From positions 186,001-250,000 of the forward strand of contig JAJFJD010000033.1 in NCBI GenBank assembly GCA_021774335.1: a stretch of DNA of 64,000 nt. The letters run 5' to 3'. Under the pieces are notes generated by a model, which ran no database searches, was not told where the DNA came from, and was given only the letters and a program-made list of their open reading frames with translations. This stretch comes from Alphaproteobacteria bacterium (GTDB taxonomy: Bacteria; Pseudomonadota; Alphaproteobacteria; UBA8366). Each line of letters begins with the position of its first letter. Within the stretch, counting starts at the first letter, position 1. The translations under genes were made by a program, and so were the position numbers. This document shows positions 42,605 to 51,797 of this stretch, piece after piece.

Positions 42605-43588
42605 TTACGCTCTGTCGAGAACGTCCGGGTTGATTACCATGTCGAGATTCAAATTCCCGTCGAGCGCGTCCAGCACATTCTGGACGCATACCATGCCCAT
42701 CCGCAATGAGGCTTCCTTGCTCGACCCGCCCATATGCGGTGCGAAGAGAACATTGTCGAATGCGAAAAGCGGATGGTCGGGGGCCGGCGGCTCCACTGCA
42801 AATACGTCCAGACCGACGCCGAACAGTCGGCCGTTCGTCAGCGCATCCAGCAGCGCGGCCTCATCCACAAGGCCACCCCGGGCGCAATTGACGACGATCG
42901 CCGTCTCTTTCATTGCGGCCAATTCATCGCGGCCGATCATGCCGACGGTTTCCTCGTTCTTCGGCACATGAACGGTCAGGTAGTCGACATCGCCCAGAAC
43001 CGACCGGTAATCGGCGACCGGCGTGCACCCGGCGTCGCGGATGATCTGCTGGTCGATATACGGATCGCAGGCCAGCACGTTCATCTCAAACGCCTTGCAG
43101 CGCGCGGCCACCCGTCGGCCGATCCGGCCGAAGCCGATTATCAGGAGCGTCTTCTGCCACAGCTCGATCATGTTGGCTTGGAACTTGAACGTCCAATCGT
43201 CGCCGCGCACGGCCCGGTCGTGATCCCGGCCGCGCTTCGCGAGTTCGAGCATCATGTATATCGCCAATTCCGCGACGTTGACCGCATTGGCCTCGCCGAC
43301 GACGGTCAGCGGCACGCCGCATTCGTTCAGCGCGTCCAGATCGACATTGTCGTAGCCGACGCCATACCGCGACACCACTTTCAATGCCGGCGCAGACCGG
43401 ATCATCTCACCGGTCACGAAAGCCGCGCGCAACGCGACGCCGGAGGTTCCCGGAAACGCGGTGAGCAGCGACTCCTTCGAAACGTCCGTAATATGTTCCA
43501 CCTGAATATCGTCGCGCGCGCCGAACAGATCGAGCGCCGCCGCCGGCAACTCCCCGATGACGAGAACCTTGTGCTGATTTTGCGTCAT
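42605..43588 (-). CDS. D-2-hydroxyacid dehydrogenase
   Basis: This NAD-dependent dehydrogenase of the D-isomer family (phosphoglycerate, glycerate and hydroxypyruvate types) has 327 residues. The Rossmann motif is IIGFGRIGRRVAARC; the catalytic arginine is in VNCARGGLVDE, and the His/Glu pair lies in LFAPHMGGSSKEA and upstream glutamates. YGVGYDNVDLDAL is the substrate-side signature. It lacks the ACT domain of biosynthetic SerA. GGAG lies just before the ATG. It is first in the unit with the aldolase and diverges from the RraA gene. Confidence 0.92.
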   Translation of the reverse strand: MTQNQHKVLVIGELPAAALDLFGARDDIQVEHITDVSKESLLTAFPGTSGVALRAAFVTGEMIRSAPALKVVSRYGVGYDNVDLDALNECGVPLTVVGEANAVNVAELAIYMMLELAKRGRDHDRAVRGDDWTFKFQANMIELWQKTLLIIGFGRIGRRVAARCKAFEMNVLACDPYIDQQIIRDAGCTPVADYRSVLGDVDYLTVHVPKNEETVGMIGRDELAAMKETAIVVNCARGGLVDEAALLDALTNGRLFGVGLDVFAVEPPAPDHPLFAFDNVLFAPHMGGSSKEASLRMGMVCVQNVLDALDGNLNLDMVINPDVLDRA

Positions 43589-43814
43589 ACATTCTCCGCG
43601 GCCATATCGAACGGGCCATCGCTATAGCGGGCGTCGTGTCCAACGAAGGGAAATCGGAAGGAAACGATCCGTCGTGAAAACAAGGTCGAAGCCTTGCGCC
43701 GATGCCGAATTGCATAGCAGGATATGCGACGGCTTTGCAAACGCCCGCATCGAATCTGGTACACTTCCCAAGTAACCGACCAACCACCCATAACGATCCG
43801 AAAGGACGGCACCG

Positions 43815-44522
43815 ATGACCGACGCCCCCCTGGGCACTGCCCTGCTCGACACGCTTCGCAAATACGACACGCCGACAATCTGCAACGGCCTCGAGATCGT
43901 GGCGCCGGAACGCCGCGCGACGGGTTTCACGACAACACAGATGGTATCCTGCAACCCGTCGCTGCCGCCGATCGTCGGCTATGCGCGCACATGTTTGATC
44001 CGCGCCGTCGACGCACCGACCATGTCCCCGCAGGAGACCAAGGAAAAACGGCTGGGCTATTACGAATACGTGGCGTCGGGCGACGGGCCGGCGATCCCGG
44101 TAATCCAGGATATCGATCCGGTTCCCGGCTTCGGCGCATTCTGGGGTGAGGTACAGACCAATGTGCATAAGGCGCTTGGCTGTCCCGGTGCGGTCACCAA
44201 CGGGTCGATCCGCGATCTCGACGCACTCGCCGAAGGTTTTCATCTGATCGGCGGCGAAGTCGGGCCGAGCCACGCGCATGTGCATGTCGTCGAGTTCGGC
44301 ACGCATGTGAACCTGTTCGGGATGGCGGTGAAGCACGGCGACCTGATCCATGCGGACCATCACGGCGCGGTCGTCATCCCGCATGCGGTAGCCAACGACC
44401 TGCCAGCGGCGATCACGGTGATCGAAAAGAAGGAGAGCTTCATCCTCGAGGCCGCCCGCAGCGGCAACTTCACCGTCGATGCGCTGCGCAAGGCAATGGC
44501 GGACGGCGAAGACATTCACTAG
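43815..44522 (+). CDS. RraA-like / 4-hydroxy-4-methyl-2-oxoglutarate aldolase family protein
   Basis: Proteins of this family are either RNase E inhibitors (RraA) or divalent-metal HMG/CHA aldolases and oxaloacetate decarboxylases. This 235-residue sequence has the aldolase-type active-site string GAVTNGSIRDLDAL, with the conserved Arg-Asp, and an N-terminal extension that RraA lacks, so an aldolase/decarboxylase role is favoured. Later LIHADHHGAVVIP is also typical. AAAGGA lies about 9 nt before the ATG. It diverges from the dehydrogenase/aldolase unit and converges on the TRAP genes, suggesting a shared catabolic theme. Confidence 0.9.
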   Translation: MTDAPLGTALLDTLRKYDTPTICNGLEIVAPERRATGFTTTQMVSCNPSLPPIVGYARTCLIRAVDAPTMSPQETKEKRLGYYEYVASGDGPAIPVIQDIDPVPGFGAFWGEVQTNVHKALGCPGAVTNGSIRDLDALAEGFHLIGGEVGPSHAHVHVVEFGTHVNLFGMAVKHGDLIHADHHGAVVIPHAVANDLPAAITVIEKKESFILEAARSGNFTVDALRKAMADGEDIH

Positions 44523-44546
44523 TACCAACGCGCAGCGACTGTGCGA

Positions 44547-45911
44547 TCAATTTAGCAGCTTGTTGGGCAGCCACATGGCAATGGCCGGAAAGGCCATCAC
44601 CGCGGCGAGCCCGATGAGCTGCAACATCACGAACGGGATGATGCCGCGGTAGACCTCGATCATCTTGAGGCCGGGGGGCGCCACTCCCTTCATATAGAAC
44701 AAGGCGAATCCGAATGGTGGCGTCAGAAAGGACGTCTGGAGGTTGACCGCGAGCAGGATCGCGAACCAATACACGATGTCCTTCTTCATGACGTGATCGC
44801 CGAAGTCCAGCAATTCGATGATCGGCGTGAACACCGGCAGTACGATCAGCGTGATCTCGATCCAGTCAAAGAAGAACCCGAGGATGAAGACCAGTAGCAT
44901 CAGGGCGAACAGGATGCCCCAGGAGCTAAGCTCCGCCGCCTCCACCGTGCCGATCACCACATCGTCCCCACCAAGCGCCCGAAAGACATATGAAAATGCA
45001 GTCGCGCAAAGGAAGATCATGAACAGCATGCCGCCGGTCAGCGCGCTGCGCTCGACGACATCCTTCAAGACCGGCAGCGACAGCTTGCGGCGCACCAGCG
45101 CGAGCACGGTAGCACCCGCCGCGCCCACGCCGGCAGCTTCGGTCGGCGTCGCCCAGCCGAACAGGATCGAGCCCAGCACCAGGAAGATCAGGAAGACCGG
45201 CGGGATGAAACTGCGGATGACGAGCAGCAGGAGTTGTCCTGCCGAGTCCGGTCCGACATCACTCGGCAACGGCGGCGCGATGCTGGGTTTGATGCGGCTC
45301 ACTGTGAAGATGTAGACGAAATACATCCCCGACAGCAGCAGGCCGGGCAGCAACGCCGCGACGAAAAGATTACCGACAGACCGCGCGAGCAGATCGGCCA
45401 TCACGACCAGCATGATGCTCGGCGGGATCAGGATACCCAACGTGCCCGACGCCGCGATCGTGCCGGCGGATAATTCGTTGCTGTATTTCTGCCGCATCAT
45501 CACCGGCAGTGCCAGCAGCGTCATCATGACGACCGACGCCCCGATAATTCCGGTGGTCGCGGCCATGATCGTGCCCATCACCGTCACCGAGAGCGCAAGC
45601 CCGCCGGGCACCCGGCGGAGCAGGACCTGCAGGCAATGCAACAGGTCGCTCGCCACGCCGCTTTTTTCCAGCATGGTGCCCATGAAGATGAACATGGGAA
45701 TCGCGGTGAGGATCAGGTTCTCGGCGATGCCACCCCAGATGCGCGGCAGCAGATTAAACAGTTGCAGCGGGACGAAGACCTCATAGGCTATGCCGATCGA
45801 CGCAAACCCCAACGCCACGCCACCGAGTACGAAGGCAACCGGGTAGCCGCTGAACAGAAGGATACCGAGCGCACCGAACATCAGGATCGGCAGAAGTTCT
45901 TCGATCCCCAT
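44547..45911 (-). CDS. dctM: TRAP transporter large permease (DctM)
   Basis: This is the 12-14-helix ion-coupled permease of a tripartite ATP-independent periplasmic transporter, 454 residues. Family markers are FIFMGTMLEKSG, GTLGILIPPSIMLV, GWATPTEAAGVGAAGA and the end of the protein PAIAMWLPNKL. It couples sodium entry to substrate uptake delivered by the DctP protein. Its start overlaps the dctQ stop by one base (TGATG). It converges on the RraA-like gene with 24 bp between. Confidence 0.94.
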   Translation of the reverse strand: MGIEELLPILMFGALGILLFSGYPVAFVLGGVALGFASIGIAYEVFVPLQLFNLLPRIWGGIAENLILTAIPMFIFMGTMLEKSGVASDLLHCLQVLLRRVPGGLALSVTVMGTIMAATTGIIGASVVMMTLLALPVMMRQKYSNELSAGTIAASGTLGILIPPSIMLVVMADLLARSVGNLFVAALLPGLLLSGMYFVYIFTVSRIKPSIAPPLPSDVGPDSAGQLLLLVIRSFIPPVFLIFLVLGSILFGWATPTEAAGVGAAGATVLALVRRKLSLPVLKDVVERSALTGGMLFMIFLCATAFSYVFRALGGDDVVIGTVEAAELSSWGILFALMLLVFILGFFFDWIEITLIVLPVFTPIIELLDFGDHVMKKDIVYWFAILLAVNLQTSFLTPPFGFALFYMKGVAPPGLKMIEVYRGIIPFVMLQLIGLAAVMAFPAIAMWLPNKLLN

Positions 45912-46531
45912 CAGCCGCTACCGCGCGCTGTATCCGGTGTGCCGGGCCGCACCGCCGCCATGTCGGCCTCGTCGAGAGGCTGAGCTTCTTTCTGCTCGGT
46001 CACACTCACCTGCTGGCGCAGGTCAGGCGGCCCGAACAACTCGACGATCTTGCGCAACATCACGGCGATACCGGACAGGAACAAAAGCCCGAACCCGATC
46101 GGGATCGCCGACTTGATGATCCAGCGATGGCTGAGCCCGGTCGCCGAGGCCGACGCTTCGTTCTGCATGAAGGATCTGTGCGTGAAATCGATTCCGTAAT
46201 AGATGATCACCACGCAATACGGCAGCATGAACAGCAGGACGCCCAGCAACTCGAGCCACCATTGGGTGCGTTTGCTCAAAGCGTTCCGCAGGAGATCGAC
46301 GCGGACATGGGCATCGGCCAGATACGCGAAGCCGAGACAGAAAGCGAACAGGATGGTGTGCAAGTGCCACTCGAACTCCTGCAGCTTGGTCGAGCCCAGG
46401 ACAAAGAAGCGGCGCGTCACCACGTCGAAGATTGTAACGGCAATCAAAAAGACGCCGGCCCAAGCCGCAGTCTTGCCGATGCGCGTGATCCAGCGATCGA
46501 GAAAATCGCTGAGGAGTACGAGATATTTCAT
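45911..46531 (-). CDS. dctQ: TRAP transporter small permease (DctQ)
   Basis: This is the four-helix small membrane subunit of the TRAP transporter, 206 residues. Markers are the N-terminal WITRIGKTAAWAGVFLIAV helix, the amphipathic TKLQEFEWHLHTILFAFCLG and AHVRVDLLRNAL. The charged C-terminal tail (EQKEAQPLDEADMAA) is longer than usual. It lies between dctP (106 bp upstream) and dctM (1-bp overlap). Confidence 0.92.
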   Translation of the reverse strand: MKYLVLLSDFLDRWITRIGKTAAWAGVFLIAVTIFDVVTRRFFVLGSTKLQEFEWHLHTILFAFCLGFAYLADAHVRVDLLRNALSKRTQWWLELLGVLLFMLPYCVVIIYYGIDFTHRSFMQNEASASATGLSHRWIIKSAIPIGFGLLFLSGIAVMLRKIVELFGPPDLRQQVSVTEQKEAQPLDEADMAAVRPGTPDTARGSG

Positions 46532-46637
46532 AAGAATGCCCGCAAGCCACGCTTCCGCTTAGGCGAAAGGCGGCGGGATCCGGTGTCGGACCCCGTCGTC
46601 CCTTCGATTATCGGCCTACGGTTCTTTCCTTACCGAC

Positions 46638-47696
46638 TCAGAGATAGCCAAGCTTCTTCCACACGTCGTATTCACCACGGAACTTGGAGAACGACGCCCA
46701 GACTTTCTTGAATTCGGCATTACTGGCCGTCAGTTCGCCGACGACCTCTTTCCACGCCTTTTCCAGCTCGGCCAAAATTTCCGGCGGCCAGCGATGAATC
46801 GTGACGCCCTTGCTCTTTAGCTCGATAAGCGCCTTGCCCTGAATGGCTTCACCCTCGGCCAGACCTTCGCGGATGTTGTCGCCGCACGCGACTTCGAGCT
46901 GCGCGCGCTGGGTCTTGGAGAGTTCCTTCCACTTCTTGTCGCTGATCATCAGGTCGAACAGCGTCGCCTGCTGATGCCAGCCGGGGAAGTAGTAGTGCTT
47001 GGCGATTTGATAGAAACCAAGCTTCAAGTCGATTGCCGGCATAGAAAATTCGGTTGCATCGATCGACCCGCGCTCAAGCGCCGGATAGATGTCGCCGCCG
47101 GCAATCAACTGGGTCGAGACGCCGACCTTCTGCATCACCTTAGCGCCAAGACCGAAGAAGCGCATCTTCAGCCCCTTCAAATCGTCGATCGATTTGATCT
47201 CCTTGCGGAACCAACCTGACGCCTCGGGCGCGATAACCCCGCACATGATCGAATGGATATTGTGCTTGGCGTAGATGTCCTTCATCAGCTTTTTGCCGCC
47301 GCCATAGTAGTACCAGGCGAGATACTCACCCGCCCGGGGGCCGAACGGTACGGCGGAGAACATCGCCAAGGCGGGTTCCTTGCCGAACCAGTAGCCCGGC
47401 GTGGACCATGCGGCATCCAGCGATCCGGATGAAATCGCATCGAACATTTCAAGCGGCGGCACCAAAGCCTTCGGCTCGAAAAATTTCAATTGAACGCTTC
47501 CGCCGGAAATCAGCTGCACCTTTTTTGACAGGCTTTTGCCCAGGCTGCCGAGTTGAACGAGTTTTCCGGGGAAGGCGCTGCCCATGTTGAGGCGGACCTT
47601 CTTGTCCTCGGCACTCACCGCAGTCGTTCCGGCGCCAAGTGCAATTCCGCCGGCCACCGCACCGACGGCCAATGATTTGAGGATGGCATGCTTCAT
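46638..47696 (-). CDS. dctP: TRAP transporter substrate-binding protein (DctP), 2-oxo/2-hydroxyacid type
   Basis: This is a periplasmic binding protein with a signal peptide ending TTAVSA-EDK. The segment MRFFGLGAKVMQKVGVSTQ, followed by GGDIYPALERGSIDATEF and LGFYQIAKHYYFPGWH, is that of the TakP/lactate-binding branch, which binds 2-oxo or 2-hydroxy monocarboxylates; the arginine in KMRFFG-type position would bind the carboxylate. GGGAG lies upstream of the ATG. A 106-bp spacer separates it from dctQ and may allow higher expression of the binding protein. The leader contains two TTGATCAA palindromes. Confidence 0.92.
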   Translation of the reverse strand: MKHAILKSLAVGAVAGGIALGAGTTAVSAEDKKVRLNMGSAFPGKLVQLGSLGKSLSKKVQLISGGSVQLKFFEPKALVPPLEMFDAISSGSLDAAWSTPGYWFGKEPALAMFSAVPFGPRAGEYLAWYYYGGGKKLMKDIYAKHNIHSIMCGVIAPEASGWFRKEIKSIDDLKGLKMRFFGLGAKVMQKVGVSTQLIAGGDIYPALERGSIDATEFSMPAIDLKLGFYQIAKHYYFPGWHQQATLFDLMISDKKWKELSKTQRAQLEVACGDNIREGLAEGEAIQGKALIELKSKGVTIHRWPPEILAELEKAWKEVVGELTASNAEFKKVWASFSKFRGEYDVWKKLGYL

Positions 47697-47720
47697 GATC
47701 GTTTTCTCCCTGGTAACATC

Positions 47721-47760
47721 ACGTTTGTTTGATCAATACGTTTGTTTGTTTGATCAATCT
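47721..47760. promoter_or_regulatory. Twin TTGATCAA operator upstream of dctP
   Basis: Two palindromes TTGATCAA (47729-47736 and 47750-47757) lie exactly 21 bp apart, two helical turns. Each sits in a copy of the longer direct repeat TTTGTTTGATCAAT. They lie 33-61 bp upstream of the dctP start, so they would overlap or adjoin the promoter. The arrangement is typical of a GntR- or LacI-like dimer pair; the regulator is unknown and is not in the window. Confidence 0.65.
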
Positions 47761-47954
47761 TGCCTGTCTTTACGTGACATTACCATAGGGGGTTCCGTTC
47801 GTAGCCGTGCCGACCCGACGCGGCAACCGGGCAATCGCCGCGCGCTGTCGGCTCGCGCGCCCTTTAATACTTTTTTCAGTGCGGTCCGCTAAATTTTCGC
47901 CATCGGCCCCACATTAAGGTGCCGGAAGATGGCTTAGAGTGAGGCGCTAAATTC

Positions 47955-48377
47955 ATGGCGGATACATTATTTGACGAACTTGGGGGGATGCCGTGTTTAG
48001 CGAATGTTCACAAAATTTTTTACGAAAAATTACTCGCTCATCCCTGGCTCAAAGCTTTTTTTGCCGGCGTGCCACGCTCGCACTTGGAGTCGCAACAGAC
48101 CGATTTTATGGCGGGCGTATTCGGCGGCCCTAAGATCTATGGCGGAAGAGCCCCAAAAAGCGCCCATGTTCATTTGTTCATCACCGAAGAAGTATTCCTG
48201 ATCCGCCACAGCCTTCTCGAAAAATCCCTGACCGAGACGAATATCCGCCCCGACCTGAAAGAGCGATGGCTAGCGCATGATATGAGTATGAAAAAAATGC
48301 TGGTGAAATCCTCAATCTCGGAATGCGACGGACGATATAAAACCGAGCCGGTCATATCGGTTGAAAAGCCGCAGTAA
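47955..48377 (+). CDS. Truncated haemoglobin (group I-like)
   Basis: The 140-residue protein starts LFDELGGMPCLANVHKIFYEKLL, as truncated globins do, and has QTDFMAGVFGGPKIYGGR followed by SAHVHLFITEEVFLI with the candidate proximal histidine. The C-terminal part carries about 20 extra polar residues. Such globins bind O2 or NO and take part in NO detoxification or redox sensing. It stands alone between the TRAP operon and the fused kinase gene. Confidence 0.88.
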   Translation: MADTLFDELGGMPCLANVHKIFYEKLLAHPWLKAFFAGVPRSHLESQQTDFMAGVFGGPKIYGGRAPKSAHVHLFITEEVFLIRHSLLEKSLTETNIRPDLKERWLAHDMSMKKMLVKSSISECDGRYKTEPVISVEKPQ

Positions 48378-48500
48378 ATTCTCAGCGGCCAGACTCCTAT
48401 CGGCGATAGCACCCTCTCGAATTGCACAATATCAAGCCAAACCACACCCGGACGCGTTGACGTCGCACAAGCGCCGTGCCCACCGGATTCTCCGACCCGA

Positions 48501-50102
48501 CTATCCGTCTTCCAACACCACCGACCGCGCCCGCGCCAAGGTTTCTCGCGGGTCACGATCCGCATCGATCCGCTGCCAATCGCGGACCGGAGCAATCATC
48601 GCCCGTTGCCCCTTGCCCACCGACGGCGTCGCGTCGGAAACATCGACCGTCCGCGCCACCAGCCGCCGGTCCTGTTCTTCCGCGGGAATATCGAGCCATA
48701 GCCCACGGAAAGAAACACCTTCGTCGGCCGCAACGGCGCCAATCGCTTTCCGCTCGGTGTCGCGGCCGAACACGGCATCTGCCACCGTCGCGAATCCTGC
48801 GGACAGCGCCAAGCGGCTGCAGTCGCCGAGGCGCGCATAGACCGCGTCACTCTGGTCCTGGGTATAGGCGTCTGGCGGCAAAGTCTCGAACAAATCAGAT
48901 CCGGCAAGCTGCTTGCGCAGAACGTCCGACCGCACGATGACGGCGCCAGGTGCTCGGCCCAAGGCGGGTGCGAGCGCAGCGGCCAGTGTGCTCTTGCCGC
49001 TCCCCGATAGCCCGCCGACGGCGACCAGCCGCTGCGGCACCGGGTCTGTCAACCGAAGCGCCAATTGGAAATAATCGCGGGCCTCGTCAAATTGCTCGGC
49101 CGCTGCACTGACATGGGCTCGCACGGCTGCGCGAACCGACATGTAAAGCGGCAGTAGTGCCAAAAATTCGTAGTCGGCGGTTCGCGCCAGATATCGGTTC
49201 AGGATCCTGTTGGACGCCCAGCGCAGCCCGCGATGCTCAAGGTCCATCAGCAAGAACGCAAGATCATACGCGACATCGATCGTCGCCAACCGCTCGCTGA
49301 ACTCCAGGCAATCGAACAGTGTCGGTATGTCGTCGACCAAACAAACGTTCCGCAGATGCAGATCACCGTGACATCGGCGCACGAACCCACCGGCCGCGCG
49401 CTGCAGAAGCAAGGCCCGGTGCATTTCGATCATTGCCGCACATCGTTCATCCAACTTATTGACAGCGACACCAGAGAACACGGACGGGCTGCACTGCCGA
49501 AGGTTAGTCGTGTTGCCGCGGATTACATCAAGCATCTCCGCCGGAAGATCGACGTCAACCGCAGCGTCGGCCGACGCATGGAACCGCGCGATTTCATCCG
49601 CGAGCAATTCCACGAGCGGAATTGTCAACGCATCCGCTGCAGCGAGCCGGTCGAACAAGGTCGATTGATCGAACCGATCCATGATCACGACCCAGTCGAG
49701 CACACGCCCGTTGCCGCCGATCGCCAGCGCACCGCTGCCGTCCTCAGTTAAAGACGCGACCGATCGATAAAGCATGGGTGCGGTTCGACGGTTCAACCGC
49801 AGCTCCGCCTCGCAGACGGCATGCCGCTTGGCGGCGGTGGAAAAATCCATATACGGAAACTTGACGGCGCGCTTGAGCTTGATCGCCCGCTCGCCGACAA
49901 GAAAGACATAAGCGCCATGTGTGCGGATTGTCTCGACCGGGTCGCCCCCATGGCTCGCCGGGTCGGACAGGAAATCAACGACCCGCTGCTGATCCTCGAC
50001 GATGTCGTTCAATCCGAACTCCTGAATCGATGCCTCCCGCGCGGCCTCTGTCGATTTGTCGGCCGGGTTCAAGAAATTGATGCCGATGGCACATCCCGGC
50101 AT
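48501..50102 (-). CDS. Fused APH-like kinase and P-loop (zeta-toxin/gluconate-kinase-like) ATPase
   Basis: Two domains are joined in 533 residues. Residues about 35-330 are an APH-like domain with KLKRAVKFPYMDFSTA, RCHGDLHLRNVCLVDD and FDCLEFSERLATID. Residues about 355-533 are a small-molecule P-loop kinase-like domain with Walker A GGLSGSGKST. This double kinase-like family is widespread, but its substrate is unknown. The annotated ATG has no clear ribosome binding site and the first 30 residues are poorly conserved, so the true start may be further in. It is unrelated in sequence to the single-domain kinase at 409-1431 beyond the fold. Confidence 0.88.
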   Translation of the reverse strand: MPGCAIGINFLNPADKSTEAAREASIQEFGLNDIVEDQQRVVDFLSDPASHGGDPVETIRTHGAYVFLVGERAIKLKRAVKFPYMDFSTAAKRHAVCEAELRLNRRTAPMLYRSVASLTEDGSGALAIGGNGRVLDWVVIMDRFDQSTLFDRLAAADALTIPLVELLADEIARFHASADAAVDVDLPAEMLDVIRGNTTNLRQCSPSVFSGVAVNKLDERCAAMIEMHRALLLQRAAGGFVRRCHGDLHLRNVCLVDDIPTLFDCLEFSERLATIDVAYDLAFLLMDLEHRGLRWASNRILNRYLARTADYEFLALLPLYMSVRAAVRAHVSAAAEQFDEARDYFQLALRLTDPVPQRLVAVGGLSGSGKSTLAAALAPALGRAPGAVIVRSDVLRKQLAGSDLFETLPPDAYTQDQSDAVYARLGDCSRLALSAGFATVADAVFGRDTERKAIGAVAADEGVSFRGLWLDIPAEEQDRRLVARTVDVSDATPSVGKGQRAMIAPVRDWQRIDADRDPRETLARARSVVLEDG

Positions 50103-50645
50103 TGAGACACATCAATGCGGGCGCGCGACATCGGCGGCACACTGCGTCGAATTACGGATGCCGACGCGCGCAACGGCGCGCAAGGTGAAACGAAGGCCAA
50201 GGAGTAGTCTTCCGCTGCACAGAATTTCAGCCCGGAGGAACCGTGTTCCGGGAGCTGAGGGCGCCCCCCTCAAAGTTGCGGGGTCGGCACCGTAAATTCG
50301 ATGAACGCATCCCTCTAATGTGTTCGAGCTATTCCCAGTGCCGTCGGATGTCTCCGGCGGCACTTTTTATCGATGAAGGTGCATTAACACTCACTTTCTC
50401 GACCTATGCAGGAAATATATTCTATTAATCAGCGGGAATATCTGCACAAATGTCGGGCCTTTGCCTGGGCAAGATGATTATTCTTTTTCCAACAAGCAAT
50501 TAATCACCCCGAATCCGGAACGATTCTGCAAATTCGAGTGGTCAGTCATTGTGAGTCTCACAAAGCACCGCTAACATTTCACTCGATGGAAGCTATGGCT
50601 GTCGGATTTGGCCGGCTTCCGCGAATGTCTGACAGGGAGAGTTCT
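50103..50645. other. Intergenic region upstream of aapJ
   Basis: This 543-bp gap lies between the divergent fused-kinase and aapJ genes. The half nearest aapJ is markedly A/T-rich (about 50385-50520) and is probably the aap promoter region. Only short, poorly coding frames occur. I saw no convincing sigma-54 element, riboswitch or terminator. Confidence 0.5.
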
Positions 50646-51677
50646 ATGAAAAGCCTAAAATTGACGGCTGTTGCCGCGGCGTTGGTGATCGCCCAGCAGG
50701 CCGCCCCGGCGCTGGCCGCGGACGGGCCCACGCTGAAAACCGTGAAAGAGCGCGGGCAACTGATTTGCGGCGTGCATCAAGGCCGCTATGGGTTCGCCGT
50801 TGCCGACAGTAAAGGCAAATGGGTCGGCCTCGACGTCGACTTCTGCCGTGCAGTCGCCGCGGCCGTGCTCGGCGATTCCGAGAAAGTGAAATACATCCCG
50901 CTCGGCAGCGTCCAGCGTTTCCCGGCATTGCAGTCGGGCGAAGTGGACATGCTGTCCCGCACGACGACGGTGACGCTGACCCGCGACGCCGCCCTCGGCT
51001 TCAATTTCGGCCCGCCGACCTTTTACACGGGCACCGGCTTCATGGTGCGCAAGGACATTAAGGTCACCAAGGTCGACCAACTCGACGGCGCAAGCGTTTG
51101 CGTCTTCCCGGGCAGCACCACCGAAAAGAACATTTCGGGCCTGTTCAAGTCGAAAGGCATGAAGTTCACGCCGGTCGTCATCGAGAATTCGAAAGAACTG
51201 GTGGGCGCGTATATGTCCGGCCGTTGCGACGTGCTGGCGATGGACCAGGCCGGATTGCCGGGTCACCAACGGTACGACGCGAAGAACCCCGACGAGCATG
51301 TCATCCTCGACGGCGTGTTCTCGAAAGAGCCGCTTGCCGTTGGCGTACGCCACGGCGACGACCAGTGGTATGACATCATCAAGTATGTCACCTACGCGAC
51401 CTTCAACGCGGAAGAGCTGGGCGTTCACAAAGCCAATGTGGACAAGATGAAGGGATCGAAGAATCCGAACATCCAACGTCTGCTCGGCGAGTCCGGCGAC
51501 CTTGGCAAGAAGCTCGGCCTCAATGCGGACTGGTCCTACAAGATCATCAAGCAGGTCGGCAGTTACAAGGATATCTACGAGGTCAACTTCGGCGAAAAAT
51601 CACCGCTGAAGCTGCCGCGCGGCCTGAACGCGCAGTGGAACGACGGCGGGATCCTTTACGGCATGCCGATGAAGTAA
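50646..51677 (+). CDS. aapJ: General L-amino acid ABC transporter binding protein AapJ
   Basis: AapJ is the periplasmic receptor of the broad-range amino-acid ABC importer studied in Rhizobium. A signal peptide ends PALA-ADG. LKTVKERGQLICGVHQGRYGFA, WVGLDVDFCRAVAAAVLGD and SRTTTVTLTRDAALGFNF are close to the rhizobial protein, and the length (343) agrees. GGGAG lies 7 nt before the ATG at 50646; a frame extending 36 codons upstream is rejected because it lacks these features. A strong terminator-like hairpin separates it from aapQ. Confidence 0.95.
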   Translation: MKSLKLTAVAAALVIAQQAAPALAADGPTLKTVKERGQLICGVHQGRYGFAVADSKGKWVGLDVDFCRAVAAAVLGDSEKVKYIPLGSVQRFPALQSGEVDMLSRTTTVTLTRDAALGFNFGPPTFYTGTGFMVRKDIKVTKVDQLDGASVCVFPGSTTEKNISGLFKSKGMKFTPVVIENSKELVGAYMSGRCDVLAMDQAGLPGHQRYDAKNPDEHVILDGVFSKEPLAVGVRHGDDQWYDIIKYVTYATFNAEELGVHKANVDKMKGSKNPNIQRLLGESGDLGKKLGLNADWSYKIIKQVGSYKDIYEVNFGEKSPLKLPRGLNAQWNDGGILYGMPMK

Positions 51678-51689
51678 GCTCCAATAGAC

Positions 51690-51730
51690 CCGCCGCCACC
51701 GGGCATTCGGTGGCGGCGGTTTTCTTTTTC
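51690..51730 (+). terminator. Intra-operon terminator/attenuator between aapJ and aapQ
   Basis: An 11-bp GC-rich stem CCGCCGCCACC/GGTGGCGGCGG with an 8-nt loop is followed by TTTTCTTTTTC. It lies 13 bp after the aapJ stop and 68 bp before aapQ. Partial termination here would give more binding protein than permease. Confidence 0.88.
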
Positions 51731-51797
51731 GGCGGACGGCTTGGCCGGCCGCAGCGTTCCGGCACAACCGGAATCGAATGATTGGAGCGCAAAGGTC

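Noticed and set aside
50085..50105. TGGCAC followed by GGCA as a sigma-54 promoter
   Set aside because: The spacing and the -12 element do not fit GG-N10-GC, and it lies within the start of the fused kinase gene.
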